Shown here piece by piece: positions 1-11,344 of a stretch of DNA of 64,000 nt. Position numbers and translations under genes: made by a program. Numbering within the stretch: the stretch's first letter is position 1; every line of letters starts with the position of its first letter. This stretch comes from Ficedula albicollis (lineage: Eukaryota > Chordata > Aves > Passeriformes > Muscicapidae), in the NCBI RefSeq assembly GCF_000247815.1, contig NC_021678.1, forward strand, positions 3,178,599 to 3,242,598. Reading direction: 5' to 3'. The notes under the pieces were generated by a model. The model made no database searches. It had not been told where the DNA came from and saw only the letters and a list, made by a program, of their open reading frames with translations.

Positions 1-145
1 CCACACCCATGGGAAAAATCCTTTTCCAGCTCTCTTGGAGCCCCTCTAGGCTGCTGATATGACAGGAGAGACTTTGCACGGGTCTCACAAACTGTTTAAA
101 GTTTGAAGGGTGTTTCAGACTGTCTTTTCACTGTCACAGGCCATC

Positions 146-339
146 CCTTCTTTCACATTCTGTGCTGATCCTGGTGACAATAGCCTTCTTTCACATTCTG
201 TGCTGAGCCTGGTGACAATAGTCATGTTAATTGTTTGAGGCTCTCAGGTGACAGTAAAGCCCCTTCTTTCACATTCTGTGCTGATCCTGGTGACAATAGT
301 CATGTCAATTGTTTGAGGCTCTCAGGTGACAGTAAAGCA
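146..339. repeat. Three copies of a short tandem repeat
   Basis: The sequence CCTTCTTTCACATTCTGTGC recurs at 146, 184 and 262. The last two belong to 78-bp units that also share GTTTGAGGCTCTCAGGTGAC, so this is a small nested duplication. Confidence 0.85.
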
Positions 340-836
340 CACATGGGTTCCCCTCTGGCACTTCAGCAGAGAAATTCATTCAGGGTTTGCAGAAACCATC
401 AAAGGTGGAACACCTGCTGGTTAACCACCTGCTTTTGAAAACTTTTCTTCCCAGTTGTTGCCTCTTGAAGTGTTTTTCTGGGGCTGGCTGATCCTCTTAG
501 AGACGAGAGTTCTCTGTCTGGAGAAGTGCTGAGCCTCCTCAATTACCCCATCTCCCAGACACCTTTTCCCCCCAGCTCATTTTTAAGGTCAGAATTTGTC
601 ATTTCAGGATGAGTACTGTACAGAAATTTAAGCTCTGCTTCTCCCTGCTTCCTTGCATGGAAGGTACAGATCGTGCAGGGCTGCCCACTCAAGCAGACTT
701 TGTGCCATTAGCAAGTTTCCATTGCCATTGACTTTTCAGCAGTCCAATTGTTTGTACACTTTTAAACTTCTTACCAGTCTCTGCAGGAGCCCACTAAAAA
801 TACCCACTGGCAGCTCCTCACCCATTTCACAGGATC

Positions 837-930
837 AGGGAATCACAGAATGGTTTGGGTTGGAAGGGACATTAAAAATCATCTTCCATGAGACCTGGTT
901 GCTCCAAGCCCTGTCCGAGCTGGCCTTGAA
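837..930 (-). mobile_element. CR1 LINE 3'-end fragment
   Basis: The fragment starts with GAATCACAGAATGGTTTGGG and TTGGAAGGGAC, the reverse complement of the conserved CR1 3' terminus, and fades within about 95 bases. Confidence 0.8.
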
Positions 931-3255
931 AATTTCTGCATTTTGTTGTATTTTTAGTGTGTTTTAGCATCTCTCATCTCCTGCTGGGCCTGAATAATTT
1001 TTCAGGTTGGGTTGTGCATTGTCTCAGCTTTTTCTAAAAAGGTGGAATGAGCTCTGAGCTTGGTGCTGAGCACTCAGTTACAGAATACAACAACTTTTTA
1101 TGGTGCTTTTGGTAGAGAGATCCGCTCTTCTGCAGTTCAGAAGAGCAAAAAAAACACACAGAGCATATTTGGGAGGAGAACAGCAGCTCTCTGAGTGATT
1201 CTTTTCAGCAGTTGCAGTGGAAATCTTTGAAGAGACTTTCAGACATTTAGCACCGGCCAAGGCAACTTTAATTCTTAAACCGCGCAATCGAAAATAAACT
1301 ACCCTGCCAATTCAGTAAAAGGATTCATCCCATTGTTTCTTCTCAGTTTAGGGAGACAGAACATCTGGCATGGGGATGCACAGAAGTGTCTGTTAATCTC
1401 AGCTGTGAGCCTTCCTTCTGGACTGCCTCTCTCTGAAAACCTCAGTTCTGTCTTTTCCTCCTTTAGTTCAAGTTTCTCTTGGTTCATCTTCCACTTGCTT
1501 TTTGAAAACTGGTTTTCCCTAAACTTTTTTTTTATATATAAATCTGTTACCTCTACTGTATTTTCTCTTGTCTTTTCCTCCTGTCTTACTGCCTTGTGTT
1601 TAATGTTATTTTTCCCTCTGTACACACTGCCTTGGTTCTCATCTGCTCTTTTGCTTATTTCCCTGCTCCTTTACCCAGTCCCAGTTTCTTCCTTTCTCTC
1701 CATTTGTATCCACTTCAGATTCTTCCATTTGCAGTGCTGGAACACATCAGAAATTATGTTTTCCCCTCTCCCTTGCCCTTTCAGTTACTGAAATATGCAC
1801 ATAAGAATTCAAATGGGCTTCTAAAAATAGTAAAAGGATAAAACTGTTTGTTTCAGCTTTTCAGCCTTTGCTTTATTAGAACTTCTGGGAGGAAAGGCCC
1901 AGAAAGTCTAGAACTAATTCAGCTGCAGGGAACAAATTAAGAAAAAAAAAAAAAAAAAGGCAAAATAAAACCCAGAAAGAAATATGGCCACAACTTATTT
2001 GATTATAAACCACCCAGAATAAAACAAAAAAGCCCCAAATCTCACGTGTTCTCTTGTCTGTGGATCGTGTCAGTGTGGCATGTGTAATCCTGAGTGGCAT
2101 TTTGTATCCTGGCTCTCTTTATTTCTGTGAGGAGGTTTGTTGTGTTTTTCACAGTTCTGGTGGTTCATATTAAACCCAGCAGAACTTGGTGTGGGTTTAA
2201 AAAAAGAAATGGTTTGTCAGGGCCATTTTTAGAGAAGATGAGAGTCATGTAAATTGTAAAATATCTGATGGATGAGAATTTCTTCCTGCAGGAAATGTCT
2301 GTCCAGGCTGGCAGTTGGGAAGTCCTGGCATTTTCCATTGTCCAATAGCTGCTTCTTCCCCAGCAAGAGGATTTGCTTTATAAGACTGCTTAGATAATTC
2401 TCAGATGAAAGTAAATGGATTTGATTTTTGTATTATCATCCTGTATGCAATATTATGAACGTTAAACTTTAAATTCCATCCAAATTTGGCTCTGGAGATG
2501 TTTGTGACGTGACTATAAAGATGCCCAGCCCTGTGATGCTCCAGTGTTATGTAGCTTTATCTCAGGATGAGGATTCCTAAAACTGTGTGTCCCAGATTCT
2601 CCTGAACTAATTATTACAGTGCAGAAACCTTCTAAAAATAAACTTTCTCATTAGGTACTAGGTTTCATAACAACTTTTCAGAGAAGTTGTATTTTCCTCT
2701 TGAAAAAATAAACTTGTTGGCTTTATTTCCTTCCCCACAGCCCCCTGAAGTACTGGTGGGGCAGACAGGCACATTTATTGTCTGCTTTCAAAAAGTGTTT
2801 GGGGTGAATTGAAGGCTGACACAGGGAGATGCTGGACATGATTAGGCAGAAGATGATAATCAGAAAGCTGCTAGTGCCAGTTTTGTGTTTGCACAGGCAC
2901 AGTTGTGGTGGATTGTATTAAGCAAATATTTGTTTTCTCTGCTGGTGAGGAGGGAAATGAGTGTCTCTGCCTTGTATCACCTCTGTGAGCACCTCTCTGC
3001 CTTACCCCCTGCTTTCTTCCCTTTAAACCTCCTGCACCTCCCTCCTGCTTGTGCTACAGGTACTGGCAAACCAAGCACAGTTCTCTTAGCAGGGTGAGAA
3101 CTCACTCTCTGAAATGATTTGTGTGCCTTTGGAAGCCTCGGCTTGAAAGCCTCGTTGGGAGTTTAAATTACATTTAAATGGATTCAGTGTTTCAGCTCGT
3201 GATGGGATTTCTCCCAACAGCAGAAAATCACAGACTTCCTCCAAATATAATTTAG

Positions 3256-3258
<3 letters not shown>

Positions 3259-3292
<34 letters not shown>

Positions 3293-3327
3293 GGGGGGGT
3301 TTTTTTTTTTTTTTTTTTTTTTTTTTT
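3259..3327. repeat. Poly-T tract interrupted by AA and G8
   Basis: The tract is T31, AA, G8, T28. The abrupt G8 between two T tracts is unusual and may be a join between two tracts or a base-calling artefact. Confidence 0.8.
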
Positions 3328-3604
3328 GCAAATATTTGTGTGTGATTTGTCATGAATTTCCTTGCCCCACTGGTATGTCTCTGTGCCAGTGCCTTTCCTC
3401 CCTTTCTCACTGGTGACTTTGTCATCCTGACCCTTTTGCCTTTTAGTAAGGGGTCACATTCCACAGCAGGTGGTGACATGAGCAGCAGGATTTGATATTT
3501 TGTGAGTTTTCAGCTCAAAAGTTCCGTTACACAGAACTTTATCATATGGGGAAGACCAGATTCTTGCTGCAGCTCTGCTCTCCTGGGGGGCTTCAGGATT
3601 GTCA

Positions 3605-3955
3605 TACAATCATAGAATATTGAGGAGCTGGAAGGGACCTTAAAACTCATCCAGTGCCACCCCCTGCCATGGGCAGGGACACTGCCAGGGATCCAGGGGC
3701 AGCCACAGCTGCTCTGGGCACCCTGTGCCAGGGCCTGCCCACCCTGCCAGGGAACAATTCCTGCCCAATATCCCATCTGACCCTGCCCTCTGGCACTGGG
3801 AAACCATTCCCTGTGTCCTGGCTCTCCATCCCTTGTAAAGAATCTCTCTCCATGTTTCTTGTCAGCTCCTTCAGGCACTGCATGGCCACAGTTAGATCAC
3901 TCTGAAGCTTCTCCAGTCTGAGCAGTCCCCATTCTCTCAGCCTTTTCTACTAAGA
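3605..3955 (-). mobile_element. CR1 LINE 3' fragment, about 350 bp
   Basis: It begins with CATAGAATATTGAGGAGCTGG and GGGACCTTAAA..., and continues through the CCATGGGCAGGGACACTGCC and CCTGTGCCAGGGCCTGCCC segments shared by the other minus-strand CR1 copies here. Confidence 0.88.
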
Positions 3956-4169
3956 CTGCCTTCATACCCCTTTTTTCTCTGGGATTTGGTCTTTCTCTTT
4001 TTTTTTTTCCCCTTCATACTGGTCCATGCTTCCCTGTGGTGGAAGCAGGATAGATTGGGTAGCTGATAAAGTATTTCCTGTAAGGAATCATCTCCATAAG
4101 GGAGTCATTCTTTGCAGATTTAATAAAAGAAAACCATTCTAAATTTTATTTTGGTTTGTACCATCAAGG

Positions 4170-4297
4170 CTTGCATCTCTTAGAGAAATCAGTTGTCCAA
4201 CTTACTTCAAGGTATTGCAGAATGCCCATCAGTGACTTGCATCTCTTAGAGAAATCAGTTGTCCACCTTACTTCAAGGTATTGCAGAATGCCCATCA
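4170..4297. repeat. 66-bp tandem duplication abutting an adapter
   Basis: Two units starting CTTGCATCTCTTAGAGAAAT lie at 4170 and 4236, differing by one base over the compared stretch; the second copy is cut short exactly where the adapter sequence begins. This is what a wrongly joined adapter-containing read would produce. Confidence 0.85.
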
Positions 4298-4334
4298 AAT
4301 GCCGAGACCGATATCGTATGCCGTCTTCTGCTTG
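4298..4334 (+). other. Illumina paired-end adapter remnant (contamination)
   Basis: The 37 bases starting AATGCCGAGACCGATATCG and ending TCGTATGCCGTCTTCTGCTTG agree with the 3' tail of the original Illumina paired-end adapter (complement of PE PCR primer 2.0) with one mismatch, A instead of C in GATCTCG. It is followed by A6, as reads that run off an adapter often are. This is synthetic sequence left in the assembly. Confidence 0.95.
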
Positions 4335-5728
4335 AAAAAAGCATGCACTGAGGTTCTGGTCAAGAGAGAGTGAAAATGAGCAGAGCTGCTAGAGGACCCC
4401 TGTGAGGATGGTAAAATACAGAGGCAACTTCAGGCCAAACCCCTGGAACAAAGAGAAGCAGCCTGGAAGCATTTAAGCTAAATTGTGTGACAGATAGAAA
4501 CTCACAGTCATTAATAATATCAAAAAAGGGAGGCTGGTTTTGATGAATTGAGAAAACAAAGCTTAACTCTGAGAATTAGCAGTAGAATGGCTGTCCAGAA
4601 ATTCCCTACAGATGTGTAAGGTCATTTAGTTCCCCAGCAACCATTTTTCTTAACTAAGCAAAGCAGCAGGCAGATCCTTCAGTATTTAACACAGTCTTTC
4701 CTTACCAGTAAAAACCATATGGGAGCCATAGCTGGGCTGTCAGGGAGGAGGGGATGGCAGCAAACCACTTCTTGGCTGTGTCCTCCACTTCATTCTGCTG
4801 TTTAAGGAGGAGTGTGATTGATGATTCCTACAACACCGGGAGGAAAAACATGGCAATTCAGTTTTAACATGAGAAAACCCCTGGTGCAGGTCAGTGTGGA
4901 AGGAGAGGAGGTGGCTCCTGTGCAGGTTCCTCCTGTTGGTGCATCCCCTGGTGCTGCTGGAGACACAGAGGTCCAAGTAGAGGTAATACTGAAATTAGTC
5001 TGGCCTGAATGGGGAGGAAAAAAAAAATCCCCTAAAAGTCACCCCAGGGGGGTTCTTTCCAAAGTTGAATGCAATTTCTTTGACTTTTTATCTGCACAGC
5101 TCTGCCCTGTGTTCCTTCCTTCTGCATCCTCCTGCTAATGAACCAGATGCACTTTAAAGAGAGAAGAAAATATGTTAATATCTTGTCTTAAGTGGAAATT
5201 TCCAGAGGCCAGCTGAATCCTTCCTCAATAATTAATGCCTGGAAGCATTTTCCTGCAGTTCTTATTTAAATGGAAATAGCTTTGGTGTCTGATATTGTGA
5301 ACCTGCATTGCACTGCCTGGTGTTGCTTTACAGGGCTTGATGTGAGCTGGGGAACAGGGAAGTGTTTCCAGGAGTCTGTTTTTACTGGGACCTTGTGTGT
5401 CCCAGCCTTACAGGCTGTGAGGGTCTTCCACGAGGAGCTGCAGCCCAGAAACCAAACTCTAATTCAATTTATTTCTGTGTTCCCTCTGCCCGAGTCACGG
5501 AGCAATAATCCAGCCTCTTGCTTCATTGCCTTGGAAAAGCTTTTAATGCTATTTCAGCAACTGGTGTAATATTTAAAGAAAATAAATCCTCCTGGCTTTA
5601 TTATTCAGCTCAATGCTGTGTACAGTAGGTGAGTAAGTTATTTGCTAAATGTTTTATGATGGTGATTATGTAAGTAATGAGCTTTTACGTTCTGGCACCA
5701 GAGAGTACCAGAACTGTGTGTAGTACTT

Positions 5729-5842
5729 TGTAACTTGATGTAGGAAGGAAGCTTAATTTGCAAATTAATCCAGTTTCATCTTCCTGCTGTGCCGTGTCAT
5801 TACAGAGGACTTAGAAGAGCTTCCTTCCTACATCAAGTTACA
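5729..5842. repeat. 25-bp perfect inverted repeat
   Basis: TGTAACTTGATGTAGGAAGG AAGCT at 5729-5753 is the exact reverse complement of 5818-5842, separated by a 64-base loop. A direct repeat TTTGCAAATTAATCC also lies at about 5757 and 5864, so the block looks like a small fold-back duplication. Confidence 0.85.
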
Positions 5843-6286
5843 GAGTAACTTCTGCAAATTAATTTGCAAATTAATCCGGGGGAAATGTGACAACGAGCTT
5901 TATTTTTTTGTAGCCAAACTTTTCCAAGTCTCTTAGCTCAAAGGTAAGGTCTTAAATCTGTGTAGAGGTCCCAGAATAAACCAGATTTTCTCAAGGCTGT
6001 CTTCAGTTTCTGTCAACATCAGTGCCAGACACAGGAGCTAGTGGGCTCTGTGAGAATAACACACTAAAATGTGGTTTAATAACACACTGAAAATGTGGTT
6101 TAGTATGGAAACTGGATTTGCAGCTCTGCTAATCAGAGTGATGCCATGGCCTGCCATATGTGCAATCTCCATCTCCCTCTACGTGCTTACAAGGCAGGAA
6201 CTGGAGTGTACACGTGCATTTTTATTTTTTATTTATTTGGACTTCCTTGACTGATTCTTCAGGGTTCTTTCTATGTGAATCTAATT

Positions 6287-6489
6287 GCCCAAAATCTCCT
6301 GCACAATTCTGGAAGTCGTAGTTCCTTGCTGGAAGGAGTTGCTCTGTGCTGGTGGCTAGGCATGCCCAAAATCTCCTGCACAATTCTGAAAGTCGTAGTT
6401 CCTTGCTGGAAGGAGTTGCTCCAAAATCTCCTGCACAATTCTGGAAGTCGTAGTTCCTTGCTGGAAGGAGTTGCTCTGTGCTGGTGGCT
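6287..6489. repeat. Three-copy tandem repeat, 57-77 bp units
   Basis: Units beginning CCAAAATCTCCTGCACAATT occur at about 6289, 6366 and 6421. The middle copy lacks the 20-base end TCTGTGCTGGTGGCT..., and the copies are otherwise nearly identical. Confidence 0.88.
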
Positions 6490-7354
6490 CCACAGCCAAA
6501 CAAAACTGGAAGAAGTTTCCCAGCTGAAATGTGGGCATTTTGAACCGTGCCAGGACTGGCTTCCTTTCCCCAGGCAGGTTGTGCTGAAACCACAGGAAGG
6601 GTTTGGATGGTGAAGAACACTCAGTTATTGTCTTCTCCTTTAGTTTTACTTGCTTATAAATGTCATATCCTGTTCTTCCCAGGGTGGAGGCTTAGCAGAG
6701 GTTCATATTTTCAACTGTCATTAATTTTGGATCAAAACCATGGATGCAGTAACCCACAGGGAGCTGCATTTCCGTGCTGTGGTGTGTGGACATTGCAGGC
6801 CAGATTTTGGGTTTGGAGTCAGCCTCTGCCCTCACAGCTCAGTCCCCCAAACAACAAGGCTGAAAAGTTGTTTTCTTCATTAATGTAAATGCAAGGGAAT
6901 GTGAATTTAATGTCAGCATGTGCATTAAACCCACCTGGAATTGGGCACACTGGCTGAAGAGAGCAGTGTGGAGCTCCTTGGCTGTGTGTAATGCTGGGTA
7001 AAAATAAACTGTGGAATTGGAGGTGGAAGATAGTGGTTTGTCAAATTTAGAAATCAAATTGTCTATTAGAAGTAACAAAAAAGATTATTGCTTTGGATCA
7101 GAGTTGTTTTTTTAAAGTGTGAGTTGAGTATTGAAGTGTTTGGCAGAGATGCAGTGGAGCATCTCCCCTGGTTCCTCATCCCTCCTCTTTTCTGCCCTTC
7201 CTCCAGGAGGCAGGAATGGGTGGCTCTCAGCCCCCTGTTCTAGGAAAGGTGCAGTTCCATTTCTCTGCTCTAGTTCAAAAGCCGACTTGAACTTGTGTGG
7301 CTGTGCAGGAGATCAATGGGAATGTTTCTTGTGAGAATGCAAGTTTTAATTTGA

Positions 7355-7626
7355 CACTGAGTGAAATTCAGAGGGCAGGGAGCAGTGGCCATAAACTCAA
7401 ACACAGGAAGTTCCACCTCAACACGAGGCAGATCTTCTTTCCATGGGGGTGGCAGAGCACAGGAGCAGCTGCCCGGGCAGGGTGTGGAGTCTCCCCCTCT
7501 GGATTCATCCCAAGCCCACCTGGAAGTGCTCCTGTGTCACCTGCTCCAGGTGAGCCTGTCTTGGCTGGGGTTGGACTGGATGATCTCCAGAGGTCCCTCA
7601 ACCCCAACTCTCCTGTGATTCTATGA
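7355..7626 (+). mobile_element. CR1 LINE 3' end, sense orientation
   Basis: The segment runs through TTGGACTGGATGATCTCCAG AGGTCCCT and ends with GTGATTCTATGA, the conserved CR1 3' terminus with its ATTCTATG-type tail. The upstream part (AACACAGGAAGTTCCACCTC) belongs to the CR1 coding-end region. Confidence 0.85.
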
Positions 7627-9594
7627 ATTCCTAATAATCTCATCAAGAGCAGCTGATGGACAGCTATCCAAGCTTAGTTCCCAGAATCAGAAACTTCGTA
7701 GAAAACTTACTTGTACTGCCTTTTCCTCCCCCAGCATCTCTTTTCCACTTCACCATCTACATTTCTAGATGTGCCTTTCCTTCATGTGCCACAGGCTTTA
7801 GATAATGAAGCTTTGTGCCAAGTGAGCCAGGGCTGCTGTGGTTTGAAGTGGTTGTTTAGGTCCTTATTGTTGCACACACACACAGGGACAAAGCAGGATT
7901 TTTCCAGCAGTGGGAAGAATACCACGACAATAACTGTAGTGACCATTTCAGTGCAGACACAGCCAGGGCTGTCTTTAAAAAAAAAAAAACAAACAGCAAA
8001 ATAACAAACCAAGCTTCTGAGCTGTTTGGTGAGGAAGCTGGGCTTGGAGCTGAAGCCTTTCTCATAACCCCTGCTCCCTCCTACGCAGAGCAGCAGCAGG
8101 AACGGGCGGTCAGGCGGTGGCAGCGGGCCAGTGGCATGGTCACTCTGCCCAGGGGCTGACCTGCAAGGCCTGTCCTTTGTCCCCACGCAGCTGGAGAGCT
8201 CAGGGCAGCAGCTCCAGACTCTGGAGAGCAGTGGGAGAGGCTGGGGAAGGAGGGGTGGCCGTCCAGGGAGGCTTTGTTGTGTGAAGGTCGTGATGATGTG
8301 CCAACCTGAGCAGAGCTGTGGCAGCTGTGACAATAAACTGTCCCTGCAGATATTATCTGAGCTGCCCATTCAGCTTGGTTAATCTCTTGAGATCCCTTAA
8401 CTTGATACCTGAGCTGAAAATATCTCTGTAGCCGTTTAACCACAGTTTCCTTTTTAGCTTTTAGAGCAGTGGTGGTCGCTGGGCACTTACAGATGCCCTG
8501 TCACCAGCAGTTGTCTGAGTGATGCTCAGTGTGGATTTGCTGCAAGTAAAATCTTAAGCAAAGCAGTCTAAAGAAATCACAGAACCTTTTGGGGCATAGG
8601 GTCAGTGGTGGGGTTATTGAGGGCATAGCTGGGAGAGAGGCAGGTGGTCACTGGAATAAGGTATGAAAAAACATGAAGAAGGTGGAGGGTTTCAGGTTCT
8701 GGAAGCTGCAGGGTGGCTGGGCAGTGGCAAAGTCACAAAGTTCCAGCCAGGCTCTAATACTATTCCCATCAAAACAGAATTATTAGAATTAAGAAGTTTA
8801 CAGTGAAAGAAGTTAAGACAAAAAAGAGCAGTTTTCTCCTGAAGTGGAAAGTCCAGCTTCCTCATATTTTGCAGCTTTAATAGCACTTTCATTCCTTCAA
8901 AGTACTGCCAAAGGGGATTTTTTTCCTTACTCCTTAGGTGGCTGGTCATGTCTGTTTAGCTCTAGATTTACAGTCACCTTGGCAATATCTTAATAAGTGA
9001 TTTTGAACATACTAGGCAGTAGCTGCTGTGCACTAAAGCAGAAGGTAGTTCTGGCTGGCTGTTAGCTTTTTTTGGAGCTGCTGATTGTCAGGATGCAAAA
9101 TCCCCTCTGCCACTCGGCAAGACTGGCTGGTGGAACAAGGTGAGGGTTTTCCCTCTCATCCCTGGAAGTCCTTCAAGCCAGGATCTCGGTTTCCTTGCCC
9201 AAGTTTGCCCACACACCCTTAGGGCCATGCAGGAGCAGTGTCCAGGCATTCCAGCTGAGCTCTGACATCACGTGGTGACTTCATGGGCAGATGAGTCTCC
9301 ACAAGCTTTTAGCAGTACTGGATTAGCAATAGTGAAACTTTCCAAAACAAGTGGTGTTTTAAATACCTCTCACATCGCAGCATCTGGTTTTCCCTGCAGT
9401 CCTGATGTGGTTTCTCCCTGCCCCCAGCACCCTGAGTCCTGCACTGACCCATGGTGGCTCGTGCCCATCTCTACTTGCCCAAAAGTGCAGCTGGGAGCCC
9501 AGCCCTTGCTGGAGCCTGTGGCAAGTGCCACAGGCTGGTGGTGAGGGATCCAGGTGTGCATTCCTGCAGTGCCTCTGCAGAGTAGGGTGTCTTC

Positions 9595-9842
9595 AGAGTG
9601 CCAGAGGGCAGGGTCAGATGGGATATTGGGAAGGAATTGTTCCCTGGGAGGGTGGGCAGGCCCTGGCACAGGGTGCCCAGAGCAGCTGTGGCTGCCCCTG
9701 GATCCCTGGCAGTGTCCAAGGCCAGGCTGGACGGGGCTTGGAGCAGCCTGGGACAGTGGAAGGTGTTTGTGCCCATGGCAGGGGCTGGGAAGAGAGAATT
9801 TTTAAGGTCCCTTCCACCCCAAACCAGTCTGTGATTTCACGA
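9595..9842 (+). mobile_element. CR1 LINE 3' end, sense
   Basis: The copy contains GCCAGAGGGCAGGGTCAGAT, CCTGGCACAGGGTGCCCAGA and AAGGTCCCTTCCACCCCAAA, and ends with TCTGTGATT, matching the other sense copies at 24.07, 49.32 and 51.46 kb. Confidence 0.9.
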
Positions 9843-11084
9843 TGTTGCAATCTCCTCCTGCACTTTCTGGCAGAAGAGTAAAAGTGCAGGATTAAACCTT
9901 GATCAGCCCAGTCAGTTCCTGGCTGCTGGAGCAGCTGGGTTTATTTTTGCCTCCCTGGCTCTGTGGTTCCCTCCTGGATGCCTGGATGGCGTGGTGCCCG
10001 TGCTCCCAGCCTGCCAGCTCCAGCCTTGGCTCTCCTCTGACCTGCTGGCCCTAATGGCATCTCTGGGTCCTCTCCTTCCCACAGCACGAGTGAGGCACAG
10101 AGGTGACATTAAAGCCCTGGAACAGCAGATAAAAGGCCCTGGCTGTATTTATTGAGTGTTACAGATAAGTAATCCACTCTGCTGTCAGTGTCTGCAGGAA
10201 CAGCAAATAAAGTATACATGCCCCTTGCTTTGATGTGATGAAATCTCCAGAGGACACTCACTTCAGTGGCACTCACAGTGCAGCTGTAGCTGAATCTTCC
10301 AGTGGAAAATACAAGATTTTCATGTCTTCATGCATTGCTTTAAAAATATCACTGTGGCTGTATGCTGGGCGATTCTGTGTTCTGAAAGCTAGGGTTGTTT
10401 TGTTTTGTTTTGCTTTTTTTTTTTTTTCCAAAATGTTATTAAAATCATCTTAACCGTTTTTGTTGGAAGGGGAAAAATTAATCGTTATTTTGTGGTTTCA
10501 TACCCGGCGTTAAAACAACAGTCTGGTTTTCATTTGAACCAATAAAAGTATGGAAATTCAAAATGAAGGTTCTCTCCCTGTCCTTAGATCAACTTCTTGG
10601 CCCTGCTGAAATGCATAATGGCTGGAGCAGGGGGAAAACCTCAATCTTACAACTCTTAGCTTTGTTTTTGCATGTAGCTCAGCTTTTTGTTGCTGGATTT
10701 CGAATTTGACGTCACTTTCTTGCCTGTCCTCTCAAGCTATAAAAACTTCCTCGATTTGGTAAATGTGCAGCTGCTTAGAACCCAGTGAACCACAGACTTT
10801 TTCTTTTTTTTTAAAGAACCTAAGCAGCAGTGAAGGGAATTATTTAGCAAACACACACCAGTAATGGAATTAACTCACTTTCAAATGTTTGGGGTGTAAA
10901 GCTGACTGTTGGGGACAATGGGTTTTAGTCAGTTCTGGTTTATGGTGTGGTCAGAAAGAGGTGCAGCTGGGGCACAGAAAACCCCAGCCAGCCCCAGGGG
11001 AGCAGCCCTGGGATGCTGAGTGGTGGGGGATCCCCATCCCCAGGGACCTGGTGCAGCTGCCCTGAGCCTGCAGGTTCCCTCCCA

Positions 11085-11263
11085 GCTCTGGTTTAGCCTG
11101 GGGCAGGGCAGGGCTGAGTCTGGAGGAACCTTTCTTCACAGAAAGGGCTGCTCAGGCCTTGGCAGGGGCTGCCCAGGGAGGTTTGGAGTGCCCATCCCTG
11201 GAGGTGTCCAAGGAAGGGCTGGAGGTGGCACTCAGTGCTCTGGGCTGGGGACAAGGTGGGCAT
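11085..11263 (+). mobile_element. CR1 LINE fragment cut by poly-G
   Basis: The fragment covers the CTCAGGCCTTGGCAGGGGCT and GGTGTCCAAGGAAGGGCTGG segments and stops at GTGGGCAT. Other copies continue CGGGCACAGCTTGGG here, so the expected 3' end has been replaced by the poly-G run. Confidence 0.88.

Positions 11264-11344
<81 letters not shown>
11264..11344 (+). repeat. Poly-G run, 81 bases (probable artefact)
   Basis: This uninterrupted G homopolymer starts exactly where a CR1 copy should continue and ends in unrelated sequence. Confidence 0.95.
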
